From JARKPK01 sp964631235 (GTDB lineage: Bacteria > Planctomycetota > Planctomycetia > Pirellulales > Thermoguttaceae): a DNA stretch of 64,000 bases. Positions 38,481 to 46,983 of the stretch are shown in pieces. The position numbers and the translations under genes were made by a program. The stretch spans positions 62,001 through 126,000 of the forward strand of contig CAZVZX010000011.1 of the NCBI GenBank assembly GCA_964631235.1, written 5' to 3'. Numbering within the stretch: position 1 is the first letter of the stretch; each line of letters opens with the position of its first letter. Under the pieces are notes generated by a model. It saw nothing but the letters and a program-made list of their open reading frames with translations. It had not been told where the DNA came from and searched no databases.

Positions 38481-39599
38481 ATGATTTGGTTTTGGATCGG
38501 GTTCATCGTCTTGGTCTTGGCACTGTTGGCGCTCGACTTGGGCGTTTTCCACCGCAAGGCCCACGTCATTTCGTTTCGCGAGGCGATGGGCTGGTCGGCC
38601 TTTTGGATTTTCCTCGGGCTGGCGTTCACGGTGTTCATCTATTACGGCTACGAGAACCAATGGGCCGGCCTGGGCGCCAAGCCCGACCCGATCGACCGCC
38701 GCATCAACGACGGCCGCGGAGCCGCGGTGAAATACCTAACCGGCTACATCGTCGAGAAGTCGCTCAGCGTTGACAACATCTTCGTCATCGCCATGATCTT
38801 CGCCGCCACGGCCGTGCCGGCGATCTATCAACACCGCGTGCTTTTCTGGGGGATTGTCGGCGCATTGTTGATGCGCGGGCTGATGATCGGCATCGGCGCG
38901 CAATTGATCGCCCGATTCCACTGGATTCTCTATCTGTTCGGGGCGTTCTTGATCTTTACGGCCATCAAGATGCTTTTGATGCGCGAGAGCCACGACGACC
39001 CGAGCAACACCTGGGCGGTGCGGCTGGCGCGACGGTTCTTTCCGATTACGGCGAAGTTCCACGGAGAGCACTTCTTCGTTCGCGCCGGTTCCAAGGCCTC
39101 GCACGAGACAGCCGTTCCCGGGGCGGCCATCGAGGAGGACCCGGTGGTCGATCGTGCTCCGCCGGGCAAGCTGCTGCTCACACCGCTGGCTCTGACCTTG
39201 GTGATGATCGAAGCAACCGACGTGATTTTCGCCGTCGATTCGATTCCGGCCGTTTTCGCGATCACCGCCGACCCGTTTATCGTGTTCACCAGCAACGTGT
39301 TCGCCATCCTGGGCCTGCGGTCGCTCTACTTCGCATTGGCCGGCATGATCCGACTCTTCCGCTATTTGAAGCTTTCGCTGGCGTTCGTTTTGCTGTTGAT
39401 CGGAACGAAGATGATGGTGGCCGAGCAGCTAAAGGAGCGGCTCGGCGAGAACTTCAACTTCTACGTGCTCGGCGCCGTGTTGGGCATCCTGTCGCTGGGC
39501 GTTGTTGCTTCGATCATCGCCGAGCGAATTTCGCCGACGCGCATCGCGGAACCGCTTGCGCCCGTCGCGCCGCCGGTCGCGCCGCCCGACTCTAAGTGA
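38481..39599 (+). CDS. TerC/Alx family integral membrane protein
   Basis: A 372-residue polytopic protein with about eight or nine membrane helices. The hallmark EKSLSVDNIFV lies near residue 95 and the second acidic motif IEATDVIFAVDSIPA near 240; both hold the conserved aspartates of the family. TerC/Alx proteins are linked to tellurite resistance and, for Alx/MeeF-type members, manganese export. A charged cytoplasmic loop (about 180-225) and an Ala/Pro tail are visible. MntP, a manganese exporter, lies 1.3 kb downstream. The gene overlaps the convergent holin-like gene by eight bases. An ATG at 38481 was preferred to the TTG six bases before it. Confidence 0.92.
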   Translation: MIWFWIGFIVLVLALLALDLGVFHRKAHVISFREAMGWSAFWIFLGLAFTVFIYYGYENQWAGLGAKPDPIDRRINDGRGAAVKYLTGYIVEKSLSVDNIFVIAMIFAATAVPAIYQHRVLFWGIVGALLMRGLMIGIGAQLIARFHWILYLFGAFLIFTAIKMLLMRESHDDPSNTWAVRLARRFFPITAKFHGEHFFVRAGSKASHETAVPGAAIEEDPVVDRAPPGKLLLTPLALTLVMIEATDVIFAVDSIPAVFAITADPFIVFTSNVFAILGLRSLYFALAGMIRLFRYLKLSLAFVLLLIGTKMMVAEQLKERLGENFNFYVLGAVLGILSLGVVASIIAERISPTRIAEPLAPVAPPVAPPDSK

Positions 39600-40107
39600 C
39601 CGATTCCTCCGCCGGCGGCTCCGCGACGGAGCTGGCGGGCAGTCCCGCTTGTTTCTCGGCTGCCGGGTTGTTCGGCTCATCGCTGTCATCGCTGCCGTCG
39701 CCGCGTCCGAGCCATTCCCCCAGCCAAATCAGGTCTTCGGCCAGTTCCTCTCGGGTTTGCTTCAAGGCGACCAACGTGCGGCGCGTGCGCATCCAAGTTC
39801 CCAGGGCCAGCAGAACCGCTGCGCCCAGCCCTGCGCCCGAAAGAACCAGCAGCCAAATGGTCCGATTCCAACCGAACCGGCCATCGAGCAAGTCGGCGGC
39901 GGCTACCGGAAGCAGCGGCAGCGAGGCGGCCCCGATGACCGCCGCAACGGCGACGAGCACCACCGCGCGGCGCAGCACGGCCGCATCGGCGCGCAGCTCG
40001 GCCGCGGCCAAACGCCATCGTAAACGCAAGGCCGCGCGAACCTCGAATCCCAAATCGGTCCAATGCCTCACCAGCCGTCGCCAAGTGGAAGAGTTCTGCT
40101 CGCTCAT
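39592..40107 (-). CDS. Phage-holin-superfamily-like membrane protein
   Basis: A 171-residue protein with a charged N-terminus, an amphipathic helical region (RLRWRLAAAELRADAAVL) and two adjacent membrane helices (about 60-80 and 92-112), then a charged tail with LKQTREELAEDLIWLGEWLG. This layout matches the so-called phage holin family / Actino-type superfamily III proteins, which are bacterial membrane proteins of unknown role and mostly not phage-derived. The start ATG overlaps the stop of the upstream gene by four bases, so the two are one operon. It converges on the TerC gene with an eight-base overlap. Confidence 0.75.
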   Translation of the reverse strand: MSEQNSSTWRRLVRHWTDLGFEVRAALRLRWRLAAAELRADAAVLRRAVVLVAVAAVIGAASLPLLPVAAADLLDGRFGWNRTIWLLVLSGAGLGAAVLLALGTWMRTRRTLVALKQTREELAEDLIWLGEWLGRGDGSDDSDEPNNPAAEKQAGLPASSVAEPPAEESVT

Positions 40108-40544
40108 GGCGATTCTTTCGATTGGGTCGGGGTCGTCGCGGGGCTGATCTCGGCGTCGCCCGCACGGGCCGGTTGCGCAGCGGAAAGCGGCGGGGGCATC
40201 CTTGCCGCATCGTCGGCGCGGGCGGTCGGTTCGGCCGACGGCGGCGCGAGGACCGGCTCGGGCCCGGCGACCTCGTTCCAAAAGGCGCTCCAAAGGCCGC
40301 GGCTCGGCCACTGTTCGAGCTTGTCGCGCAGCAGTTTGACGATGCGGTACTTCCGCACGTCGGCCGCGCTGAACAAGCCCAAGGCAAACGAGGTCCACAG
40401 CCGCGACCACGAAGCCTGCCGCCACTGCTTGCGCAGGGTTAGGATCAGTCGCACGCCGTCGGTCGCGTCGCGGAATCGCCGATCGATCAACCGCCGACTT
40501 CGGCCGATTTTCAGCCGCAATTGCCTGAGGGAGTCGTCAGCCAT
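40104..40544 (-). CDS. Small hypothetical protein translationally coupled to the holin-like gene
   Basis: A 146-residue basic protein with no membrane helix. The first 85 residues are Arg/Lys-rich and helical (LRQLRLKIGRSRRLIDRRFRD..., SRLWTSFALGLFSAADVRKYRIVKLLRDKLEQW), the rest an Ala/Pro tail. No family recognised. It shares an ATGA overlap with the holin-like gene downstream and presumably works with it, perhaps as a cytoplasmic partner at the membrane. An ATG at 40556 is an alternative start. Confidence 0.65.
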   Translation of the reverse strand: MADDSLRQLRLKIGRSRRLIDRRFRDATDGVRLILTLRKQWRQASWSRLWTSFALGLFSAADVRKYRIVKLLRDKLEQWPSRGLWSAFWNEVAGPEPVLAPPSAEPTARADDAARMPPPLSAAQPARAGDAEISPATTPTQSKESP

Positions 40545-40857
40545 AATCACTCTCATAGGTCGCGCGATGGCGGAACGAGCAATTGTCCGCTTTCCACTTC
40601 GGAAGCAAGGGTCGATGATCGATCCCAATGCACCCCTTCGGTCACTGTCTTTCGATTATATCTTCAACCGCGGTTGCCTGCCGAAAGACAAGTCCATCGG
40701 CGTTCTTTCTGAAAAAAAGAGGGGTTCCGCCCGCCCACCTCGTTGCATTGATTCTCCGACAGGCAATAATCTCGGGACGCCGCCGGTTGGTCTTGCCGCA
40801 ATTTTTTGGTCGGACGGGTGTCGGCCCGACGTGCCGCAGAGAGCTGAACGCAGATCA
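40545..40857. other. Intergenic region between divergent small hypothetical and mntP
   Basis: 313 bases. It was examined for a yybP-ykoY manganese riboswitch because mntP follows; no convincing match was seen. No other feature recognised. Confidence 0.45.
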
Positions 40858-41424
40858 ATGAACACCGTCGAAGTGCTGATGATCGCGTTGGCCTTGGCGA
40901 TGGACGCTTTTGCCGTGTCGATTGCCGCGGGCCTGACCGTGGACGAAGTCACGCGGCGACACGTGTTCCGCATCGGGTTCCACTTTGGGCTGTTTCAGTT
41001 CTTGATGCCGGTGCTGGGGTATTACGCCGGATTGAGCTTTGCCGAGCAGGTTTCGGGCATCGATCACTGGCTGGCGTTCGGCTTGCTCAGTGCCGTCGGC
41101 TTGAAGATGCTGTGGGAGTCGCGCCGCCGCGATGATCCTCAGGCGGCGCGGCAGGATCCGACGCGCGGGCTGACCCTGGTGACGCTGTCGGTGGCCACGA
41201 GCTTGGATGCGGCCGCGGTTGGCGTCAGCTTGGCGCTAAGCGGTTCGGGCATTTGGGTCCCGGCGGTCGTCATCGGCTTGGTGGCCGGCGTGCTTAGCTC
41301 GGTGGGCATCGGTTGGGGACGCCATCTCGGCGGGCGCTTCGAACAGTGGGCCGAAGCAGCCGGCGGGCTAGTGCTGATTCTCATCGGTGCGAGAATCCTG
41401 TTCGCCCATCTTTGGTTCGGCTAA
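40858..41424 (+). CDS. mntP: Manganese efflux pump MntP family protein
   Basis: A 188-residue membrane protein of the usual MntP size with six hydrophobic segments. The two internally related halves each carry the acidic motif: ALAMDAFAVS near 15-24 and ATSLDAAAVGVS near 120. These aspartates are needed for Mn(II) export in the E. coli protein. No Shine-Dalgarno of note precedes the ATG. It lies close to a TerC/Alx-type gene, also connected with manganese in other bacteria, although they do not share an operon. Confidence 0.92.
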   Translation: MNTVEVLMIALALAMDAFAVSIAAGLTVDEVTRRHVFRIGFHFGLFQFLMPVLGYYAGLSFAEQVSGIDHWLAFGLLSAVGLKMLWESRRRDDPQAARQDPTRGLTLVTLSVATSLDAAAVGVSLALSGSGIWVPAVVIGLVAGVLSSVGIGWGRHLGGRFEQWAEAAGGLVLILIGARILFAHLWFG

Positions 41425-41926
41425 GTAAAACCGCGATATCGAACCGTTAGAAGCCCTGGAGGGCCGCGCTCCATCGTGGCCGGAAATCGGCGAAACGGCC
41501 GCGACAGAAGCCAAAAGCGCGGACGCGACCGAGCGCGTCCCTCCAACGACGACTCGACACGACGAGCGGGCGAAACGACTCGCGTCATCAAACCCTGGCC
41601 ATCAGTTGGGTCGATTGCCCGACGCGGCGGCGGGTTATGCCGTCGTTGGTGCAATTTCCCCTAACCCGATCGGGGCATTTTTGCCGCATTTTGTTGACGA
41701 GCAACGTATGATGTGTTATCACGCCGAAGGTTGACAGTCGCGGTCCGCGTTTTCATGGGGTGAATACCCCGGCGGAAAGGGCCGCGATGTCGGCAACCGT
41801 TCGTCGGCTATTTGTTCGTCTTGTTCGTCAGATGTAGGCAGATGCGGTTCGAGGGGATGGCCGCGGCAGGGCGTTGGCGGCCGGCGGCATTGAATCACTC
41901 GGGTTTTGCAGCACGGGAGAAGTACG
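41425..41926. other. Intergenic region between mntP and the YTV protein gene
   Basis: About 500 bases. It contains an extended hairpin (41738-41787) and an AT-richer stretch around 41680-41730 that may hold the promoter of the YTV gene. No coding frame is convincing. Confidence 0.5.
41738..41787 (+). other. Extended hairpin upstream of the YTV protein gene
   Basis: TCGCGGTC pairs with GGCCGCGA at the base (one G-T pair); TTTC pairs with GAAA further in; GGGG and CCCC close a TGAATA loop. The similar arrangement at 60185-60219 (TCTT/AAGA, GGGGTGATGCCCC) suggests a shared structure. Confidence 0.45.
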
Positions 41927-42964
41927 ATGAGGATTCCTTGGATCGGTGTGGCGGCGTTTATGAGCGTGGCGATGTTCGCTGCGGGAATGGTTGAGGCCTG
42001 TTGCGGCGTGGGGCGAATCCGCTGCCGCCGCGTCTGCGCGCCCTGCGTGCAGCCGTGCCAATACGAGTGCCAAACCGTGATGAAGACCATTTGCGAAACG
42101 GTGTACGAGCAGCAGCAAGTCACCTGCTACCGCACCGTGTGCGAACCGGTGTACGAGCAGAAGGTGGTCGAGCGCGTCCGCTACGTGCCTGAAACGAAGT
42201 ACCGCACCGTCCAATACACGGTGCATCGTCCGGTGTACGAAACGCAGACCCGCACCGAAAACTACACGGTGCGCGAACCGGTCTATGAAACCAGCGAACG
42301 CGAAGAGCGTTACACGATTTGCAAGCCCGTGTGGGAAACCCAAACGAAACAGATTTGCCGCACGGTGTGCAAGCCGGTAGTCGAAACTCAGATGCGCGAC
42401 GTATGCCGCGTCGAGTGCGTGCCGGAGAAGTACACCAAGACCGTTCGCGTGTGTGGCGGTCATTGGGAAACGCGGCAAGTGGCTCCCTCGACGTGCGGCC
42501 CGTGCGCCCCGGCGGCGGCCGCGCAGGTATGCCGGGTTTGGGTGCCGGAAATCGTTGAGAAGCAGATCGAATGCACGCGCTATGTTCGGCGGACTGTAGT
42601 CGAGAAGGTTCCGGTGCAGGTGTGCCGGATGGTGGCTGAACAAGTGGTCGAAAACGTCGAGGTGAAGGTGTGCCGCTTGGTGGCCGAGCAACATGTCCGC
42701 AAGGTGCCGGTGACGGTTTGCCGCATGGTGCCCGTGCAGAAGCAGCGTCAGGTGTGCTTCACCGTGTGCAAGCTCGTGGAAGAGAAGCGGACCTGCCAGG
42801 TGGCCTACACCGAATGCCGGGCCGAACGCTACCAGGAAACGATCAACGTTTGCCGCTATGTCAGCAAACAGGTGCCCTACACGGTAACCCGTTGCGTGCC
42901 GAAAACCGTAACCCGCGAAGTGCCCGTGCAGGTTTGCACCCCGGTGGTTCGCTGCGGCTGCTGA
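41927..42964 (+). CDS. Cysteine-rich YTV-repeat cell envelope protein
   Basis: A 345-residue exported protein with a signal peptide (1-24, ending GMVEA). The mature part is a run of short repeats built around aromatic-Thr-Val and Val-Cys pairs: QYTVHRPVYETQ, NYTVREPVYETS, RYTICKPVWETQ, then V-C-R-M-V or V-C-R-L-V units roughly every 12-14 residues. About 35 cysteines are regularly spaced, implying a disulfide-stabilised fibre or layer. YTV-domain proteins were described in Rhodopirellula baltica and found in its insoluble sacculus fraction, so a structural envelope role is likely. GGGAGAAG before the ATG supports the start. A lone YTV gene of this modest size is common. Confidence 0.88.
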   Translation: MRIPWIGVAAFMSVAMFAAGMVEACCGVGRIRCRRVCAPCVQPCQYECQTVMKTICETVYEQQQVTCYRTVCEPVYEQKVVERVRYVPETKYRTVQYTVHRPVYETQTRTENYTVREPVYETSEREERYTICKPVWETQTKQICRTVCKPVVETQMRDVCRVECVPEKYTKTVRVCGGHWETRQVAPSTCGPCAPAAAAQVCRVWVPEIVEKQIECTRYVRRTVVEKVPVQVCRMVAEQVVENVEVKVCRLVAEQHVRKVPVTVCRMVPVQKQRQVCFTVCKLVEEKRTCQVAYTECRAERYQETINVCRYVSKQVPYTVTRCVPKTVTREVPVQVCTPVVRCGC

Positions 42965-43441
42965 CCGGAGCCTCGGGCGGCCCGGGCGACTTGCGGCCCG
43001 CCGGCGACGTTTGTTCGTTGCCCTTTCGGGGAGGCAGCGGCGGGCGCTTGTGCGGCCGTTGATCGATCGAATTGCCACGGCGACGGCCTTTTCGTCGGAA
43101 GGGGCCGTCGTCGGCTGTTTCTTGTACCGCGGGGTGACGTTCGTTCATCGACCGGCATTCCGGTCGCGCGGCCGCGAACGGTAGGCCTGCCGCCGGCGCC
43201 CGGTTCGCCCTGTCTTCCCCGTTTCACCCGTCAGCGGATGGCCTCGGACGGCTGAACCGCGGATCTCACGAAATTCTTGCCCTCGAAGTTTGACGCAGCC
43301 CGGCCTGGGGTTGAGAATACCGGTTGGGTTGCAAGATCAATCGCGCCTCGGCAACTACAAGTATTCGGATAGCGGCCTTGTTCGCGTGGGGCCGTCGGGC
43401 GCAGGGGTATTTGCGAGCACTTTTCTGTAAAGGACCGAGCC
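42965..43441. other. Intergenic region downstream of the YTV gene
   Basis: 477 bases, GC-rich, no gene recognised. It contains the hairpin at 43080-43111 and the start region of the HEAT-like gene, with an AAGGA motif before its ATG. Confidence 0.5.
43080..43111 (+). terminator. Possible terminator hairpin after the YTV gene
   Basis: CGACGGCC and GGCCGTCG form an eight-base stem around a 14-base loop, about 115 bases after the stop. The T-rich stretch that follows (CTGTTTCTTG) is weak. Confidence 0.35.
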
Positions 43442-44758
43442 ATGTTGCGTTTCCGTTGGGTGCGAACGGCTGGGGCCGTGGGCGCGTGGGTGGTGTGGTC
43501 GATGGCGGCCTTGGCGGCCGACGGGCCCTCGGCGGCGGGTTCGGCCGAGCCGGCGAGCGAGGCTTCGAAACCGGCGGAAACGGCGAAGCCAACCGAGACA
43601 GCAAAGCCGGCCGAAGCAGCAGAGTCGGGCGATGCCAACGCGCCGGAAATCGCCCGATTGATCACCGAGCTTGACGCCGACCAGTTCGATGTTCGGCAGC
43701 GGGCGGCCAAGCGGTTGGCCGAAATCGGGCGCGAAGCGATCGAGGCCTTGGCCAAGGCTGCCGCGGGCGACAGCCTCGAAGTGACGACCCGCGCGGTCGA
43801 TATCCTCAAAAAGCTCTATCAATCCGACGACGAAGCGACGCAGAAGGCCGCCGAGGCCGCTCTCGAAAAACTCGCCCAAGGCAATCACGCCCCGTCGGCA
43901 TGGCGGGCGAAGTCGGTGCTGAAGGTGAAGCCGAGCGGCGAGCCGAAGCCGGATGAAAACGTGCAGCCGGGCCGAATCATCATCGGCGGCAACATCGTGC
44001 CGGGCATTCAAATCGCTCAGGCGGGCAAGGCCAAGGCCATTTCGATCAGCAATCGCGACGGGGTGAAGGAGATCAAGGTTCAAGAGGACGGCGACCGCTA
44101 CCACATCACCGTGGATGACAAGAAGGGAATCAAGGTCGAGATCACCAAGAAGAACAAGGAAGGCAAGGAAGAGACGAAGACGATCGAGGCCAAAGACGCG
44201 GAAGAGTTGAAGAAAAAGAGCGAGGAGGCCTACAAGCTGTACAAGGAATACGTCGAGCACAACGCCGCCGGGGCCATCCAGGTGCGGATCGGCGGCGGCG
44301 CGGTGCCGGTGCCGGTGCCGAATATCGCCCCGGCCGCGGCGCGGCGAACGCAGATCGAAGTGGTTCCGCGATTGATCAAGAGCATGTCGCAGTCGATTCA
44401 GCGGATTGCGGATGAAGAGTCGATCAAGTCGGCCCCGCAAGAGAGTATCGACGAATTGAAGAAGTCGCTCGACGAACTGAAGGGACAGATTGCCGAGATC
44501 GAAAAGCTGATTAAGGCTTGCGACGAGAAGGCGGCCAAGTCCGACTCCGCGGCGAAGCCCGCCGCCGAAAAACCCGATCCCTCCGCCAAACCGGCGACCG
44601 ATCAGCCCGCCACCGGGCTGAAGCCCTCGACCGAATCGAAACCCGCCGCCGAAGCCAAGCCCGACGCGGCGCAGGCGTTGCCGGCCCCGGCGGCCGAAGC
44701 GGCGAAGCTCGTCGTTCCGGCCGTCGAGGTTGAAGTGCAAGTGCTGCCGGCCCAATGA
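43442..44758 (+). CDS. Secreted HEAT-repeat-like protein with long Lys/Glu- and Ala/Pro-rich segments
   Basis: A 438-residue exported protein (signal peptide about 1-26, ending ALAA). After an Ala/Glu/Lys/Pro linker, a short HEAT-like helical region (about 65-155) reads IARLITELDADQFDVRQRAAKRLAEIG and ALAKAAAGDSLEVTTRAVDILKKL. A beta-rich Lys/Glu region (about 180-260) with VKEIKVQEDGDRYHITVDDKKGIKVEI follows, and then a helical ELKKSLDELKGQIAEIEKLI and a disordered tail. The HEAT part is typical of planctomycete proteins that carry tandem ADP/HEAT units before another domain. Function unknown. AAGGA precedes the ATG. Confidence 0.78.
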   Translation: MLRFRWVRTAGAVGAWVVWSMAALAADGPSAAGSAEPASEASKPAETAKPTETAKPAEAAESGDANAPEIARLITELDADQFDVRQRAAKRLAEIGREAIEALAKAAAGDSLEVTTRAVDILKKLYQSDDEATQKAAEAALEKLAQGNHAPSAWRAKSVLKVKPSGEPKPDENVQPGRIIIGGNIVPGIQIAQAGKAKAISISNRDGVKEIKVQEDGDRYHITVDDKKGIKVEITKKNKEGKEETKTIEAKDAEELKKKSEEAYKLYKEYVEHNAAGAIQVRIGGGAVPVPVPNIAPAAARRTQIEVVPRLIKSMSQSIQRIADEESIKSAPQESIDELKKSLDELKGQIAEIEKLIKACDEKAAKSDSAAKPAAEKPDPSAKPATDQPATGLKPSTESKPAAEAKPDAAQALPAPAAEAAKLVVPAVEVEVQVLPAQ

Positions 44759-44856
44759 ACATGCGGCAAAGGCATTGTGCCGCGCGTCTCAATTGATGGC
44801 TTGTTTTTTTGCAAGTCGATAAGCCGTTTCGCGCCGTGCGAGGCATCGGCTCAACG

Positions 44857-44949
44857 GCCAGAGAGAACCGCGAAAGACGGAAAGCGGCTCCAACGGGGAA
44901 TGTTCGCACGAAAGCGACGTCGAAAGCGACCGCGGCCGCCTTCGCAATT
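44857..44949 (+). repeat. Interspersed intergenic repeat, family C, copy 2
   Basis: Its reverse complement aligns with 3603-3693, best over CCCCGTTGGA and TTTCGCGGTT. It sits 16 bases left of a family B element, so the two families cluster. Confidence 0.6.
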
Positions 44950-44965
44950 GCGTGGAACCATTGAG

Positions 44966-45063
44966 CAGCCCGTTGAAGAAGTCGTTCGTGGATGCGCGGA
45001 CGTGCGTGTTTTCCGCGGAATTGGCGGGCCGAATTCGCGGAAATCGTGTTATTCAACGGGCGG
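44966..45063 (+). repeat. 98-bp interspersed element, family B, copy 3
   Basis: Begins CAGCCCGTTGAAGAAGTCG and ends TTCAACGGGCGG, so the two ends are imperfect inverted repeats of CCGCCCGTTGAA type. Gap-free alignment with the other two copies. The last base abuts the stop codon of the thioredoxin-like lipoprotein gene on the minus strand (45064-45066). Confidence 0.88.
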
Positions 45064-45540
45064 TTAGCGCAGCGTAACCAGCGTGAACATCGCTTCCAGA
45101 TCGGATTGCGAGACGTTTCGCGTTCGGATCTCGATGGGGTGTCCATCCTGAAAGGCGATGGCCGTCGGGGCGACGTCCACGCGCCAGCGGGTGGTGGTGA
45201 GCGGCGCTGCATCGATATCGACCAGGACGGCCGTCACTCGGTCGGCATATTGACCGGCCAACCGTTCCATGATCGGCAGCAGTGCCGTGCTTTCGGCCAC
45301 GGCCGGCGAATAGAAGCAAACGACCACCGGCTGGGTCGATTGGGCTAGCACGCCGGCGAACTCTTCGTCGGTCGGACGCTTGCAGCGCGTTTCGGCCGGG
45401 GCGCTGCGGGCCGCTTCGGCCGACCGCTCGGCCGGCGACTGCGGCGCTGCCGGAGCAGGCTCGGGCTGCGGCGCCGGCGCCGGATTGCCGCAACCAACCA
45501 TCCCACTGATCAACAGGCACAGGATCAACAATCGTTGCAT
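45064..45540 (-). CDS. Thioredoxin-fold lipoprotein lacking the CxxC pair
   Basis: A 158-residue lipoprotein. The lipobox LISGMVGC ends at about residue 17, followed by a Pro/Ala-rich spacer (18-50). The remaining 100 residues have a thioredoxin-like order: PVVVCFYSPAVAESTALLPIMERLAGQY, then VTAVLVDIDAAPLTTTRWRVDVAPTAIAFQDG, where the cis-proline region VAPT is kept. The position of the redox CxxC is occupied by SPAVAES, so classic disulfide exchange is not expected. It may bind a partner rather than catalyse. Its stop codon touches a 98-bp repeat element. The ATG follows GGGCGGGAAATCG. Confidence 0.78.
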   Translation of the reverse strand: MQRLLILCLLISGMVGCGNPAPAPQPEPAPAAPQSPAERSAEAARSAPAETRCKRPTDEEFAGVLAQSTQPVVVCFYSPAVAESTALLPIMERLAGQYADRVTAVLVDIDAAPLTTTRWRVDVAPTAIAFQDGHPIEIRTRNVSQSDLEAMFTLVTLR

Positions 45541-46095
45541 CGATTTCCCGCCCTCTATCGTCGATTCGTGAGCACAGAAGCGTTGTCGCCGACAAAAGGA
45601 CTCGCGTTGTTCGTCATGAGCTGACCTGGCAAAACACCTGCCGCGTAATTTCGCGGTCGTCTTGCCGGAATCAAATAGGCGACTCGAAAAGGTGTTAGCG
45701 ACAAGCTGATCCCGCCGGGGCAACCCTCACTTGAATAGTGAACAGGCTGCTTATTTGCTACTCTAATCGGCACGATCGGCAGCGTCAATCAATCTGCGTT
45801 TTCGACCGAAATAGTCGCCTTGTTTAGCGCCAGAAACGTCGAACCGTTCGTCGCGGATGATGTGCCCGTCAACCGAGCGAATTCGTGGGCCCAGTCGCCG
45901 CCGATTCGCGTAAAGCCGGTCGAATCCCTTTCGCCCAACGCCTCGGCAAGCGATAATGCCGTAGTCGGGCACTCGGAGAATACTGCGGGAAAGGCAATGC
46001 GGCCGGAGCGTCCTTCCCGCGCCGCCGGGCGATGCCCATCGGCACACAGCCGACGCGGTGGGCCATCATAGGTAAGCCCGACTCGGGCGACTTGT
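45541..46095. other. Intergenic region between the lipoprotein gene and NAD kinase
   Basis: 555 bases between divergent genes. An AT-richer patch at 45740-45780 could include a promoter. Open frames here have no recognisable product. Confidence 0.5.
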
Positions 46096-46983
46096 ATGAA
46101 CAATCCAACAGACGTACCGTCCGTACCGTCGATCCCTCGCGCGATCGTCTTGGGAGCGACCCATCGGCTCGATGTCTCGCGTCGGGCCGAAGAGTTGCAA
46201 GCGACCATCGAACGCTTTTGCCGAATCGCGGCCACCGACTTTACCGGCCGGGCCGATCTAAGCAGTGTCGAAGCCGATTTGGCAATTGTGCTCGGCGGCG
46301 ATGGTTCGATTATGCGGGCCGCCCGGCAGATGGGCGACCGACAGCTTCCGGTGGTGGCTGTCAACTTGGGAAAACTGGGGTTTTTGGCGGATGTTTCTGC
46401 GAACGAATTGGAGAACGTTCTGCGCGAGTATTGCGCAGGCCGTTTGGTGGTGCTCGATCACCTGATGTACGTCTGTTCGCTGATTCGTCACGGCGAGTGC
46501 CTGTGGCGGCAGTTGGGGCTGAACGACGTGGTTGTCCATGCAGGCACGCCATTTACGATTCTCAACGTCGATCTTTTCGTCGATGGAGAGCTTGCCACCA
46601 CCTACAGTTGCGATGGGGTAATCATCAGCACGCCGGTCGGTTCGACGGCGTATTGCCTTTCGGCGGGCGGGCCGATTCTGTGCAAGACGTTGCGGGCATT
46701 TGTCATCTTACCGATCAGCCCCCACACCCTGACCAACCGCCCGGTGGTCGATTCGGCGCGGCGGGTGTACGAGATGGTGGTCGAGCGGCCCAACGCGGGC
46801 ACCAGCGTGGTGGTCGATGGTCGGGTGTTGGGCACGCTGCTGCCGGGCGATCGCGTTCGGGTCGAGCAGGCGGCGGTAACTTTCAAGCTTGTCGCTGCGC
46901 CGGGACATAGCTATTATCGCACGCTCCGCGACAAGCTGGGCTGGGGCGGGCGGTTTCGCCCGAACAACGGCCCGGCCGGGTGA
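46096..46983 (+). CDS. nadK: NAD kinase
   Basis: Phosphorylates NAD to NADP in the cytoplasm. The 295-residue protein has the diagnostic GGDGS motif at 67-71 in LAIVLGGDGSIMRAARQM, followed by VVAVNLGKLGFLADV. It has the substrate-binding segments LNDVVVHAG and YSCDGVIISTPVGSTAYCLSAGGPI. The late ISPHTLTNRPVVD is also conserved. Length is typical. The N-terminus begins with a short run of Val/Pro/Ser. The Shine-Dalgarno is weak. Confidence 0.95.
   Translation: MNNPTDVPSVPSIPRAIVLGATHRLDVSRRAEELQATIERFCRIAATDFTGRADLSSVEADLAIVLGGDGSIMRAARQMGDRQLPVVAVNLGKLGFLADVSANELENVLREYCAGRLVVLDHLMYVCSLIRHGECLWRQLGLNDVVVHAGTPFTILNVDLFVDGELATTYSCDGVIISTPVGSTAYCLSAGGPILCKTLRAFVILPISPHTLTNRPVVDSARRVYEMVVERPNAGTSVVVDGRVLGTLLPGDRVRVEQAAVTFKLVAAPGHSYYRTLRDKLGWGGRFRPNNGPAG

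Larger units (their letters stand above)
44759..45063. other. Intergenic region packed with repeat copies
   Basis: 305 bases between convergent genes. It holds a family C copy (44857-44949) directly followed by a 98-bp family B element (44966-45063). No gene. Confidence 0.7.

Noticed and set aside
39592..40107. Prophage remnant suggested by the holin-like protein
   Set aside because: No other phage gene is nearby and this superfamily is common in bacterial chromosomes.
40545..40857. yybP-ykoY manganese riboswitch in front of mntP or terC
   Set aside because: The conserved cores of that riboswitch could not be found in either upstream region by eye.
41828..43078. A 416-codon minus-strand frame rich in His and Leu
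   Set aside because: It is the antisense of the repetitive YTV gene; the apparent pattern is copied from the repeats on the other strand.
43355..44755. A 466-codon minus-strand frame with a Gly/Leu/Arg-rich translation
   Set aside because: It mirrors the HEAT-like gene, whose signal peptide and Shine-Dalgarno are convincing.
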